From GWF2-33-9 sp964500435 (GTDB taxonomy: Bacteria > Bacteroidota > Ignavibacteria > Kapaibacteriales > UBA2268), in assembly GCA_964500435.1 (NCBI GenBank), contig CAZCNL010000007.1, forward strand, positions 80,991-144,990: DNA of 64,000 bases. The letters are read 5' to 3'. How positions within the stretch are numbered: the stretch's first letter is position 1; the number at the start of each line of letters is the position of its first letter. The notes beneath the pieces are model-generated. The model saw only the letters and a list, made by a program, of their open reading frames with translations. It had not been told where the DNA came from and did no database searches. The position numbers and the translations under genes were made by a program. Shown here piece by piece: positions 53,372-62,968 of this stretch.

Positions 53372-53582
53372 TAAACTAATATCATCTTGCAATTAATCAT
53401 TAAATATATCAAAAAAAGTATCAAACTTGATTATATTTGCTTTCTTAATTTAAATTCAATTTCCAACTTTAAATTATAAAACAAAGCGTAATTATTAAAA
53501 ATTTAATAAGTAATTTATAAATTTTTGCTAAATTTGTTTTCATTTAAAAACAAATTTTAATGAAAATTTTTAAGAGGTAATA

Positions 53583-54602
53583 ATGAAAAAAGTTTTGACT
53601 TCTTTAATGTTGGCATTTACGTTAGTATTTGTACTAACAAGCTGCGATAAAGGACCAAAAGCACCTGAAGTGACAGGTTACGAAACTTACACTAATACTA
53701 ATACGGGATTATCATTCGAATATCCAAAAAATTGGGTAAAAACTGTAAACCCAATCAGATTTGTTGTTTTTAACGATAATCAAGGAAAAATGAGATTTGC
53801 TCGTTATGAAACTGATGGTTTCCCCGCAGCAAAAATTGATGTTAATATTTTCCAAATCGATTCACTTCATAATATTGATACTATTATGAAAAAATCAAAA
53901 AAATTCACCGATGACACTTACGAAGTTTCAAATGCTACTATAGCTGGATTACCTGCAAAAAAATTAACTTATACTTTCCAATTGAACACAGGCGTATTTT
54001 ATGGCGAAACTTACGTTTTACAAGTTGACAATTCAAGTGCTAACGTTATTCAAATTGAAGCATTTGATGGAACTTATGATAAATACAAAGAGGCATTCGA
54101 TAAATTCTTGAAATCATACAAACCAGGTACATTCCCAACTGCTAAAGTTGACACTGTAACAAAAACTGAAGAAGCACCTCCACCCTCCTCAAATTTAGTT
54201 ACTAAATCAGGAAATGGATATTCAATTAAAATTCCAGATAATTTCACTGCTGAACGTGGACCTTTCAAAGATGTAATTGAATCCAAAAACTTTATTGGTG
54301 CTCGTCGTGCTGATTGCAACATTGTTGTTGATGTTATCGACGCTTCAAAAAATAAGAAATTAGATAAAATTGTCGATGAAAATAGAGTAAAATACAAAAA
54401 TGCAACTCCTCAAAAAACAACAATTGGCGGAAAAGAAGCATACGTAATGAACTACTCATTTGGTCGAGATGTACTTTCAAAAGTGTATTTTGTAATTAAT
54501 GGTAATAAACTTTATAGAATTACTGTAAACTGGTACAAAGGCGAAGAAAAAGATTATTTGCCAATCTTTGAAAAATCAATACAATCATTCAAATTTGAAT
54601 AA
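53583..54602 (+). CDS. Lipoprotein with two PsbP-like domains
   Basis: A 339-residue lipoprotein with lipobox LTSC (C21). Two similar alpha/beta domains follow: residues ~34-173 (TNTGLSFEYPKNW, AGLPAKKLTYTF, FDKFLKSYKPG) and residues ~200-339 (GYSIKIPDNF, GGKEAYVMNYSF, FEKSIQSFKFE), each resembling the PsbP/MOG1/DUF1795-type fold, with the closing F-x-SF helix. So it is an internal duplication. A linker rich in Thr, Glu and Pro joins them. AAGAGGT precedes the ATG. Function in the envelope is unknown. Confidence 0.75.
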   Translation: MKKVLTSLMLAFTLVFVLTSCDKGPKAPEVTGYETYTNTNTGLSFEYPKNWVKTVNPIRFVVFNDNQGKMRFARYETDGFPAAKIDVNIFQIDSLHNIDTIMKKSKKFTDDTYEVSNATIAGLPAKKLTYTFQLNTGVFYGETYVLQVDNSSANVIQIEAFDGTYDKYKEAFDKFLKSYKPGTFPTAKVDTVTKTEEAPPPSSNLVTKSGNGYSIKIPDNFTAERGPFKDVIESKNFIGARRADCNIVVDVIDASKNKKLDKIVDENRVKYKNATPQKTTIGGKEAYVMNYSFGRDVLSKVYFVINGNKLYRITVNWYKGEEKDYLPIFEKSIQSFKFE

Positions 54603-54634
54603 TTTATTTTTTTATTCATTTTGATACCTAAAAG

Positions 54635-54668
54635 AAGGCTGCTCTTAAATTAAGCAGCCTTTCTTTTT
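54635..54668 (+). terminator. Terminator of the PsbP-like lipoprotein gene
   Basis: A perfect 9-base stem (AAGGCTGCT / AGCAGCCTT), 9-base loop, then TCTTTTTTT, 32 bases past the stop. It separates this gene from convergent fbaB. Confidence 0.88.
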
Positions 54669-54724
54669 TTAATTACTATTTATGCAAACTAAAAAATAAT
54701 TAACATCTATAATCATGGTAAATG

Positions 54725-55789
54725 TTATGCAATTTCGATTTCTTTTGCTAAATAAACATCTTGAATAAGATTTAGCAATTCAACACCTTCGCTCATTGGA
54801 CGTTGGAAAGCTTTTCGACCGGAAATCAGACCCATTCCACCAGCACGTTTGTTAATAACTGCCGTTGCAACAGCTTCGCTAAAATCATTTGCTCCGGATG
54901 CTCCACCACTATTAATCAATCCAATGCGCCCCATATAAGTGTTAGCAACTTGATAACGGGTTAAATCTATAGGATGATTTGAGCACAATTTATTGTACAT
55001 TAAATCACTATATTTGCCATATTTTACTCCATCATTATTTATCGCAATATAACCACCGTTATTTTCAGGTAATTTTTGCTTGATTATATCTGCTTCAATA
55101 GTTACACCCAAATGATTTGCTTGACCTGTCAAATCAGCCGATGTATGGTAATCTTTATCTTTAACAAATGCATTATTGCGTAAATAGCACCAAAGGACTG
55201 TTCCCATACCTAATTCGTGTGCAAGTTGGAATGCTTCAGCGATTTCAACTATTTGCCTTGAACTTTCTTCGGAGCCAAAATAAATAGTTGCTCCAATTGC
55301 TGCCGCACCCATATCATATGCTTGCTCAACTTTGCCGAAAAGTATTTGGTCAAATTTATTTGGATAAGTTAAAAGTTCATTATGGTTTACTTTTACAATG
55401 AAAGGTATTTTATGGGCATATTTTCTCGAAACAATTCCCAGAACTCCAAATGTTGATGCAACAGCATTGCAACCACCTTCAATAGCTAATTTGACAATAT
55501 TTTCGGGGTCAAAGTAAATCGGATTTTTTGCAAAGCTTGCTCCGCCAGAGTGCTCAATTCCTTGGTCAACTGGCAATACAGACATATAGCCCGTTCCAGC
55601 TAATCGCCCTGTATTGAAAATCCATTGCAAATTCCCAATTACTCTATTATTTCGATCTGAATTAATAAAGATATCATCCACAAAAGTGGGCGATGGAAGA
55701 TGCAACATTTCTTTACTTATTTTCGGTTCGTTAAATCCCAACAAATATTCTGCTTTTTCGCCTAATAATTCTTGAATTTTAGTATACAT
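54725..55789 (-). CDS. fbaB: Fructose-bisphosphate aldolase class I
   Basis: Cleaves fructose-1,6-bisphosphate in glycolysis/gluconeogenesis by a Schiff-base lysine. The sequence is very like E. coli FbaB over its length: NTGRLAGTGYMSVLPVDQGIEHSGGASF, YAHKIPFIVKVNHNE, GATIYFGSEESSRQI, GMGTVLWCYLRNNAF, then DIIKQKLPENNGGY with the likely catalytic lysine K237, and GLINSGGASGANDFSEAV phosphate-binding loops. The length of 354 residues matches. AAGGAG lies five bases before the ATG. A TATATTTG element at 55833-55840 is a candidate promoter box. It is monocistronic. Confidence 0.96.
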   Translation of the reverse strand: MYTKIQELLGEKAEYLLGFNEPKISKEMLHLPSPTFVDDIFINSDRNNRVIGNLQWIFNTGRLAGTGYMSVLPVDQGIEHSGGASFAKNPIYFDPENIVKLAIEGGCNAVASTFGVLGIVSRKYAHKIPFIVKVNHNELLTYPNKFDQILFGKVEQAYDMGAAAIGATIYFGSEESSRQIVEIAEAFQLAHELGMGTVLWCYLRNNAFVKDKDYHTSADLTGQANHLGVTIEADIIKQKLPENNGGYIAINNDGVKYGKYSDLMYNKLCSNHPIDLTRYQVANTYMGRIGLINSGGASGANDFSEAVATAVINKRAGGMGLISGRKAFQRPMSEGVELLNLIQDVYLAKEIEIA

Positions 55790-56052
55790 ATATACTCCTT
55801 TTAATCTTTATAATTTACAAAATAAATATTTTCAAATATAATAAATAATTGTTAATTATTAAATCTATCTATTTTTTTCATTTGAAAACTTAAAATTTTT
55901 TTAAAAAAATTTGTTATTTTATATTTTTTTTGTAATTTGTTTTTTTGAATAATATTAAACACTAAAAGGTTGCTTAGCAGGACTATTTTTATACTAATTG
56001 TAATATTTTTACTTTTAAAGTGTTATAATAATAAAATTAGTGAGGGTCAGTT

Positions 56053-59000
56053 ATGCTAAGCAATAAAGATTTATATTTCATAGTTTTATTTCTTATTTCC
56101 TTAATTTCGATCAACCCCAGCAAAACCTTTTCTCAAGCAAATTTAAGAATTATTGAATCAAACACAAAACAATTAATTTTAGAATACAAAGCAAATATTC
56201 AATCATTTGATACCTTAAAGAGTCCATCTGGTGATGTTTTTTATTTACCTGAAATTAAAAATACTTATCCAGAAAATGGAAAAGCTGGCGAACCAACCAA
56301 ATTAATTTATACTGCAAATATTTCTGTTCCCTCACCTGATGCGTTTAAATTAGAGTATGCCAAAATTAAATCTAAATTCGACTATAATTTGAAAATTTCT
56401 CCTGTTCCAACATTACGCAATATAAATGCTCAAGACACTTGGACTTATGATGCAAATAATGAACTGTTTAATTCCCAAAATCTCGAAAACTTTGTGCAAT
56501 TAAAATATATCGGAATTGGAGGTAACCGTCACCTTGCAACTTTAACTATTTTGGCAGCTCAATGGAATGCTGAACTTAAAAAAATACAGTGTCCGACTGA
56601 CATTTTAATTAAAATTTCTTTTGATGATAGTAATATTACCCAAAATAATAATACAAGATTGCAAAACAATGATTTCGGCAATTCTTCGGCAATAAATTTT
56701 AAAGAGACTGCGTTATTTGAAATTCCTCGATTAGCATCATATCTGAAATTAAAGAAAACACAATTAAATCATCTTCAAAGTGCTAATAATAAAGCAGTTA
56801 AAATTGAAATTAGCGAGGAAGGCATTTATAAAATTGATGCTTCTACTTTAAATTCGCTTGGAATTTCTTTGAATTCTACTGATATTCCTACAATCAAAAT
56901 ATATGGTAATGGTGGAAAGCCGTTGGACGAAAATCCTATGTCCTCACTTTCGAATTTTATGAAAGAGCAAGAAATTATTGTAAACACAAAACAAGATGGA
57001 ACTCTTGAATCAATCGTATTTTATGGTGCTCCAACCAAAGGTTTTGAAATAAGAAATAATAAAATTCAAAGATATCACAACCCATATTCAGATAAAAATT
57101 ACTATTTATTAACTTGGGGCGGTGAACCCGGTAAACGTGCAAACGCACTGCAAACTCCCGATGGTGAAGTTCAGAATAAACCATCAACTTATTTTCACAA
57201 AATTTTCTTTGAAGAAGAAATTAATAATCCTTATATCAAAGCATGCGGTAGAACTTGGTTTGGACGTACTAATTTATCATCTCCCTTTATTGATTTATTA
57301 CCAAATTTAGATGTGAATCAGCCTATATTGTTCCGCTTTGCCCTGGCTCATCGCTCACCTACTGTCGGTTCATTTACAATTTTTGAAAATAATAACCAAA
57401 TCCTCAAAATGGATTTACCTGCTGTTTATTTAGAAGGCTATAAACATGCTGAAAGAAACATCAAAGAAGTTACAGTTCCATCATCATTTATTCCTTCGGA
57501 TTTTAGAAGTGTTTTGAAATTCCAATATAACAACCCCGAAAGTCCAACTTCTTCAACACCATTTATTGATTACTACGAAATACATTTTCTACGTAGCTTT
57601 TACGCAATTGAAAACGAATTAACTTTTTATTCCGATACAAGTTCAAGAGGAATTACTGAATATTCAATTAATGGCTTTTCTGGGGATATTTTAGGATTTG
57701 ATATTTCCGATATTTCAAGACCAAAGTTATTACAAAATATTTCTAAAACAAATGGCATCTATGTTTTCCGCAAAAATTTAATTGATTCTTCATTATCCCG
57801 ATTTTACATTTCATCCAAATTTAAAACCCCGTCAAGATTAGAAAAAATCTCACTCTCTGGAATTGAAGATGATAATAATTATAATGCAATCTTAGTTACC
57901 GATAAAACTTTATTGAATTCTGCGAAAAAATTCGTCGATTATCGTGAATCAAAAAGCGATTTAAAAATTAAAATTGTTACTACTGATGAAATATATAACG
58001 AATTAAATGCAGGAACACCCGACATTACTGCAATTAGAGATTATGCGAGTTATGCATATCAAGTATGGAAAAATTCCGTGAAATCACTTATTCTATGGGG
58101 TGATGGACATTTTGATTATAAAGGAATTCAATATAAAAATCTCAACATTGTACCAGCATACGAAGCACCCGACGAAGATGTTATGACTTTTGACGAAATA
58201 TCGGAATCTTATGCAACCGACGACTTTTACTCTTGTATAGTTGGAAACGATGACGTTTGTGACTTGCCTTTCGGTCGAATTCCCATTAATACCGATGCCG
58301 AAGGTGAAAGTATTTTAGAAAAAATTAAGCATTACGAAAACAACTCTTCTAATGATGATTGGAGAATGAAAATTTTTCTTATGGCGGACGATGGTCCATC
58401 TGGGGATAATTCATATGATGGTAATATCCATGTGAATTATTCAGAAGAATTATTTAATGAACATATTCCACAAAATTATGTTGTTGATAAATTATACTTA
58501 GTAGAATTTCCTTATGAAAATGTTCCAGGTGGAAAACGAAAACCACTGGCAACTCAAAAAATGATTAGTACAATTAACACAACAAGCGCCATAATTTGGA
58601 ATTGGATTGGGCATGGTAACCCCAGAGTATTAGCACACGAAGAATTATTCAACCGTGATGTTAATGTTGCACAAATGACAAATATCGATAAACTTCCATT
58701 TATGACAGCCGCAACCTGCGATTTCGGAAGATTTGATGACCCCGACACAAAATCTGGTAGCGAAGAGCTCTTTTTAAGCAAAACAGGTGGAACGATTGGA
58801 GTTTTTTCTGCAAGTCGTGTTGTTTATGGCAGATGGAATGCAGATTTAAATAATTATCTTTTTGATAAACTCTTCGAAATAAATCCAAACACCAATAATT
58901 ATTACACCTTAGGGGAAGTTGTCCGCACTGTCAAACAAAATTTTAATAATGTAAATGATAAAAAGTTCTTGTTATTAGGTGACCCAACACTGACCTTGTT

Positions 59001-60099
59001 AATGCCTAATTATACTGCACAAATAAACACAATTAATGATGTCGATGTCGTCGCCTCAGATACCGTTTTACATTTAAAGGGCTTAAACGATGTTACAATT
59101 ACTGGAACAATAAACAATCCATTAACAAACAAAATTGCAGACAACTTCAATGGAACTGCATATATCACTATGTATGACGGCGATTATATTAAAGTAGCAT
59201 ACGACAATGTACCTTCGAGTAGTAAATTTGTTTTCCAGAAATTAGGCGGAGCCTTAAATCGCACTTCTGCAAAAGTTGTTAACGGGAAATTCGAAGCAAC
59301 CTTTATGATACCAAAAGATATTAGTTTCTCGCCAAACAATGGTCGACTTTATGTTTATGCTATTTCAGATGATAATTTATATGCTCACGGCGTAAACCGT
59401 CAATATATTCTAGATGGTGTTGCTGTAACAGATGTTTCGGATAACAATCCACCAAAAATAAATATATACCTTGATTCTCGAAAATTCAAAAGTGGAGATA
59501 TCGTATCAAACAATCCCTTGCTGATTGTTGATTTATATGACGATAGCGGAATTAATACAACTGGACTGGGAATTGGTCATTTAATTGAAGCATGGCTCGA
59601 CGATAACCCAAATTCTTTGAATTTAACAGATTTAGTTACTTCTTCTTTCGAGAAACCAAATTATTCAACCTTACAAACAATATTAAACGGATTAAAAGCA
59701 GGCGAACATAAAATAGTAATTCGTGCGTGGGACATTTTTAATAATTTCGCTCTCGATAGTGTTAATTTCGTTACATTACCTGAAAATGCAGGCGGAATAA
59801 TAAGAAACGAGTTGTGCGTTCCAAATCCTTTTAGCATAAATGGAACAAAAATTCAATTTTCACATAATATTGAACCACCGTTACAAGCAAAAATTTACAT
59901 ATACAATGCAATAGGAAAGGTAGTTAGAACGTTAATAACACAAATCACCAATTACAGTTTTGGTGAAGTTTTTTGGGATGGAAATGATGAATTTGGAAAT
60001 CAATTACCAATAGGTAATTATTTTATTCGAATAGAGTTAAGTAATTCAAGTGGAAGAAGCACATATTCAAATACGTTGAAAGCAATAATTTTGAAATAA
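56053..60099 (+). CDS. porU: T9SS sortase PorU (C25-family peptidase)
   Basis: The outer-membrane-anchored enzyme that removes sorting domains from T9SS cargo and attaches them to A-LPS. A signal peptide ends near residue 28 (TFSQ). The N-terminal half has beta domains. The gingipain-like C25 domain has ILWGDGHFDYKG, catalytic H854 (WIGHGNPR) and C889 (AATCDFGRFDDP). A linker domain and a C-terminal FlgD/T9SS-type domain (VPNPFSINGT, IYIYNAIGKVVRTL) follow; 1348 residues is typical of PorU. It is upstream of porV, as is usual in many Bacteroidota. No other core T9SS gene is in the window. Confidence 0.95.
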   Translation: MLSNKDLYFIVLFLISLISINPSKTFSQANLRIIESNTKQLILEYKANIQSFDTLKSPSGDVFYLPEIKNTYPENGKAGEPTKLIYTANISVPSPDAFKLEYAKIKSKFDYNLKISPVPTLRNINAQDTWTYDANNELFNSQNLENFVQLKYIGIGGNRHLATLTILAAQWNAELKKIQCPTDILIKISFDDSNITQNNNTRLQNNDFGNSSAINFKETALFEIPRLASYLKLKKTQLNHLQSANNKAVKIEISEEGIYKIDASTLNSLGISLNSTDIPTIKIYGNGGKPLDENPMSSLSNFMKEQEIIVNTKQDGTLESIVFYGAPTKGFEIRNNKIQRYHNPYSDKNYYLLTWGGEPGKRANALQTPDGEVQNKPSTYFHKIFFEEEINNPYIKACGRTWFGRTNLSSPFIDLLPNLDVNQPILFRFALAHRSPTVGSFTIFENNNQILKMDLPAVYLEGYKHAERNIKEVTVPSSFIPSDFRSVLKFQYNNPESPTSSTPFIDYYEIHFLRSFYAIENELTFYSDTSSRGITEYSINGFSGDILGFDISDISRPKLLQNISKTNGIYVFRKNLIDSSLSRFYISSKFKTPSRLEKISLSGIEDDNNYNAILVTDKTLLNSAKKFVDYRESKSDLKIKIVTTDEIYNELNAGTPDITAIRDYASYAYQVWKNSVKSLILWGDGHFDYKGIQYKNLNIVPAYEAPDEDVMTFDEISESYATDDFYSCIVGNDDVCDLPFGRIPINTDAEGESILEKIKHYENNSSNDDWRMKIFLMADDGPSGDNSYDGNIHVNYSEELFNEHIPQNYVVDKLYLVEFPYENVPGGKRKPLATQKMISTINTTSAIIWNWIGHGNPRVLAHEELFNRDVNVAQMTNIDKLPFMTAATCDFGRFDDPDTKSGSEELFLSKTGGTIGVFSASRVVYGRWNADLNNYLFDKLFEINPNTNNYYTLGEVVRTVKQNFNNVNDKKFLLLGDPTLTLLMPNYTAQINTINDVDVVASDTVLHLKGLNDVTITGTINNPLTNKIADNFNGTAYITMYDGDYIKVAYDNVPSSSKFVFQKLGGALNRTSAKVVNGKFEATFMIPKDISFSPNNGRLYVYAISDDNLYAHGVNRQYILDGVAVTDVSDNNPPKINIYLDSRKFKSGDIVSNNPLLIVDLYDDSGINTTGLGIGHLIEAWLDDNPNSLNLTDLVTSSFEKPNYSTLQTILNGLKAGEHKIVIRAWDIFNNFALDSVNFVTLPENAGGIIRNELCVPNPFSINGTKIQFSHNIEPPLQAKIYIYNAIGKVVRTLITQITNYSFGEVFWDGNDEFGNQLPIGNYFIRIELSNSSGRSTYSNTLKAIILK

Positions 60100-60228
60100 G
60101 AACAATTTTGGTATAATTTTTTATTGTAGATTTTATAAATTAAAGAAATAAGATATTTTAGAATAAACAAGAGAAACGATATAGTATATTTCTACTTTTC
60201 GCAAAAGTAAAAATTTATGGAGAAAATA

Positions 60229-61335
60229 ATGAGAAAATTACAATTGATACTTGCTTTAAGCACAGTATTAGTTAGTTTTACGCTAATAACAACAGAAAAA
60301 ATCTATGCACAAGCAGGCGGTTCTGCTGTTCCATTTTTGCTAATATCACCTGACGCTCGAACAAGTGGAATGGGAGAAGCAGGCACTGCAATAGCAGATG
60401 ATATAAATGCAGTTTATTGGAATACCGGAGGCTTAGCTTTCCTTGAATATTTTCCAAAAGTTAATCAATATGACGAATACGAAAAACCTGCACCATTCAG
60501 ACAAGTTGCCCTTTCATTTTCACCTTGGTTACCCCAATTTAATGCTGACTTATTTTATAGTTATGGAACAATCGGACAATATTTCGAATCATTACAAGGT
60601 GCGGCAGCTTTTAATTTCGTATTTATGAATTTAGGTGAATTTACAAGAACAGCTGAAAATGGTGATGTATTAGGAAAGTTTATATCAAACGAATTTTCAT
60701 TGGGATTATCCTACGGAACAATTGTAGCACCTGATTTAGGGGTTGGCTTCCAATTACGTTACATCCAATCTAATCTTACTCCAACATCAGCAGGACAACA
60801 AGACGCAGGAACAGGCATAAGCGCAGGTTTCGATTTAGGTGTACTTTGGAAACCACAAGATTTACCATATATTGAAGATAAATTATCACTTGGATTGAAT
60901 TTAAAAAATGTAGGACCAAAAATAACATACATCAAAGAATCAGTTCCGCTTCCAACAACGCTAAATTTAGGTGCAGCTGTTAACCTTTATAAAGATGAAT
61001 TCCATAGCTTAAAATTTGCTGCAGATTTTAGCAAATTATTAGTTAAAAGGGATTCCGTCGATAGCGACCCACTGCCAAAATCCTTAATCACAGGTTGGAA
61101 CAACCCAGGTGCCGATTTAGCATTCGGAGCGGAATATTGGTACCAAGACATAATCGCACTACGTGCTGGATACTTCACAGAACCTTCAACATTAGGAGAT
61201 AGAAAATATTGGAATTTCGGTGCCGGCATTAAATACAATATTTTCAAACTCGATTTTAGCTTTATTAACACAGTTCAAGCAAATCACCCACTTGCTAATA
61301 CAATGAGATTTTCAATGCTCGTAGATTGGCGATAA
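60229..61335 (+). CDS. porV: T9SS outer-membrane protein PorV
   Basis: A 368-residue outer-membrane barrel that collects cargo from the SprA/Sov translocon and passes it to PorU. The signal peptide ends in IYAQ. The family block is GSAVPFLLISPDARTSGMGEAGTAIADDINAVYWNTGGLAF; then strands to the end (MRFSMLVDWR). The ATG at 60229 is chosen over 60217, because GGAG lies six bases before it. It is 117 bases downstream of porU and ends at a strong hairpin. A PorV-like paralogue is at 12634-13671. Confidence 0.95.
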   Translation: MRKLQLILALSTVLVSFTLITTEKIYAQAGGSAVPFLLISPDARTSGMGEAGTAIADDINAVYWNTGGLAFLEYFPKVNQYDEYEKPAPFRQVALSFSPWLPQFNADLFYSYGTIGQYFESLQGAAAFNFVFMNLGEFTRTAENGDVLGKFISNEFSLGLSYGTIVAPDLGVGFQLRYIQSNLTPTSAGQQDAGTGISAGFDLGVLWKPQDLPYIEDKLSLGLNLKNVGPKITYIKESVPLPTTLNLGAAVNLYKDEFHSLKFAADFSKLLVKRDSVDSDPLPKSLITGWNNPGADLAFGAEYWYQDIIALRAGYFTEPSTLGDRKYWNFGAGIKYNIFKLDFSFINTVQANHPLANTMRFSMLVDWR

Positions 61336-61362
61336 GACAAATAGAAATATCATAACAAAAAG

Positions 61363-61392
61363 GGCTCGAACTATAAATTCGAGCCTTTTTTT
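61363..61392 (+). terminator. Terminator of porU-porV
   Basis: An 8-base stem (GGCTCGAA / TTCGAGCC), 7-base loop, extended by A-T pairs and followed by seven T, 27 bases past the porV stop. It separates porV from the restriction-like pair. Confidence 0.85.
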
Positions 61393-61487
61393 GTATGTAG
61401 AAAATATTAACTTGTTCTTTTTTACTTATTTTTGTAAATTACTAAAGAAATAAAAATTGAATAAAAAATAAACTGTGAAATTAAAAA

Positions 61488-62354
61488 ATGAAACCTTATA
61501 ATAAACAAATTTATCAAAAGTCAAATAATACAAGTATATTAAATCATTTAATTGAAGACAATCATTTAGCATATAGAACTGAAATATATCGGGATGAACG
61601 AATAATTTTATTCAAAGGCGATTCAAGAGTTAAAGATACATTTGATAAAGAATTTATTGATTTAATCGTAACTTCACCACCTTATAATGTCGGTATCGAT
61701 TATAATTCTAACAATGATGAGTTAACATATGAAGAATATTTAGAATTTACAAGGATTTGGGTTAGAAATTGTTATTTTTGGAGTAAACCACAAGCACGGT
61801 TTTTACTAAATATACCACTTGACAAGAATAAAGGAGGTCAAAAAAGCGTTGGTGCTGACATTACGCAAATAGTAAAATCTGAAGGCTGGAAATATCATTC
61901 AACCATAATATGGAATGAAGGGAACATTTCAAGGAGAACAGCTTGGGGTTCCTGGCTTTCTGCATCTGCACCATTTATTATAGCCCCAGTCGAATTAATA
62001 TTAGTTCTTTACAAAGATGAATGGAAAAAAACAAATGGGACAAAAAAATCAGATATTACAAAAGAAGAATTTATGGAATGGACTAATGGACTATGGACTT
62101 TTAATGGTGAAAGCAAAAAGAAAATAGGACATCCTGCACCTTTCCCAAAAGAATTACCATTACGAGCAATTAAACTTTTTAGTTATGAAAAAGATATCGT
62201 TTTTGACCCATTTGCTGGTAGCGGAACCACCTTACTTGTTGCTGCTAATTTAAATCGAATTGGTATTGGTCTAGAAATCGACCCCAAATATTGTGAGTTA
62301 GCAAAAAATCGAATTATTCAAGAAACAAAATCAATAATATTTGAAAATGAATAA
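61488..62354 (+). CDS. DNA methyltransferase, beta-class (N6-adenine or N4-cytosine)
   Basis: A 288-residue SAM-dependent DNA methyltransferase. The catalytic motif IV is TSPPYNVG (SPPY at 63-66), which precedes motif I DPFAGSGTT (240-248); this order is the beta group. LFKGDSR and GLEIDPKYCELAKNRI are other blocks. SPPY is common in N4-cytosine enzymes but also in some N6-adenine ones, so the modified base is not decided. It overlaps the HNH nuclease gene by eight bases. The pair is likely a type-II restriction-modification cassette protecting against foreign DNA. It lies between porV and a T9SS cargo gene. Confidence 0.9.
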   Translation: MKPYNKQIYQKSNNTSILNHLIEDNHLAYRTEIYRDERIILFKGDSRVKDTFDKEFIDLIVTSPPYNVGIDYNSNNDELTYEEYLEFTRIWVRNCYFWSKPQARFLLNIPLDKNKGGQKSVGADITQIVKSEGWKYHSTIIWNEGNISRRTAWGSWLSASAPFIIAPVELILVLYKDEWKKTNGTKKSDITKEEFMEWTNGLWTFNGESKKKIGHPAPFPKELPLRAIKLFSYEKDIVFDPFAGSGTTLLVAANLNRIGIGLEIDPKYCELAKNRIIQETKSIIFENE

Positions 62355-62928
62355 AATTACTCAAAATGAGATAATACATGAATACTTTAGGAATAATCCT
62401 AGAAGAAATATAAGTCATCCTGAAATTGTTGATTGGGTAACTAAAGAATATTTAAAACTGACCGGGAAAGTATTCCGAGACCCTGATAGACAAATAAGAA
62501 AACTCGCACAAAGTGGAATTTTAATCAAAATTGCAAAAGGAATTTATAAATACGACCCTGATTATATAAATGAAAGAGAACTTGAAGATTTTACACCAGC
62601 CCAGAAAAAACAAATACTTGAAAGAGACGGTTATAAGTGTGTTATTTGTGGTAAAGGTATAAAAGATGGTGTTGAATTACATATTGATCATATCAAACCA
62701 AAAGATTTAGGAGGTGAGGCATCAATAGAAAATGGACAAACACTTTGTGCTCAACATAATTTTTTAAAAAAGAATTATAAACAAACAGAAACTGGAAAAA
62801 AAATGTTCATCAGACTTTATGAATTAGCTAAAAAGTACAATGATGAAAAACTTCTAAAATTTTGCTCACAAATTTTAGAAGTATTTGAAAAGAACAATAT
62901 TAATGGGCATATCGAATGGAAAAAATAA
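62347..62928 (+). CDS. HNH endonuclease with N-terminal winged helix (putative restriction enzyme)
   Basis: A 193-residue nuclease. Residues ~5-75 look like a winged-helix DNA-binding domain (IIHEYFRNNP, HPEIVDWVTKEY, QIRKLAQSGILIKIAKGIYKY). Residues ~85-150 form an HNH domain: C98 and C101 (YKCVICG), H112 and H115 (ELHIDHIKP), N129 (ENGQTLC), C134 and H137 (CAQHN), with zinc and catalytic sites complete. I start at the ATG at 62347; a TTG two codons upstream is also possible. It overlaps the methyltransferase gene. The recognition sequence cannot be read from this. Confidence 0.82.
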   Translation: MNKITQNEIIHEYFRNNPRRNISHPEIVDWVTKEYLKLTGKVFRDPDRQIRKLAQSGILIKIAKGIYKYDPDYINERELEDFTPAQKKQILERDGYKCVICGKGIKDGVELHIDHIKPKDLGGEASIENGQTLCAQHNFLKKNYKQTETGKKMFIRLYELAKKYNDEKLLKFCSQILEVFEKNNINGHIEWKK

Positions 62929-62968
62929 ACACTCTAATTCTCTAATTTTGAATAATTTAAATATATCT

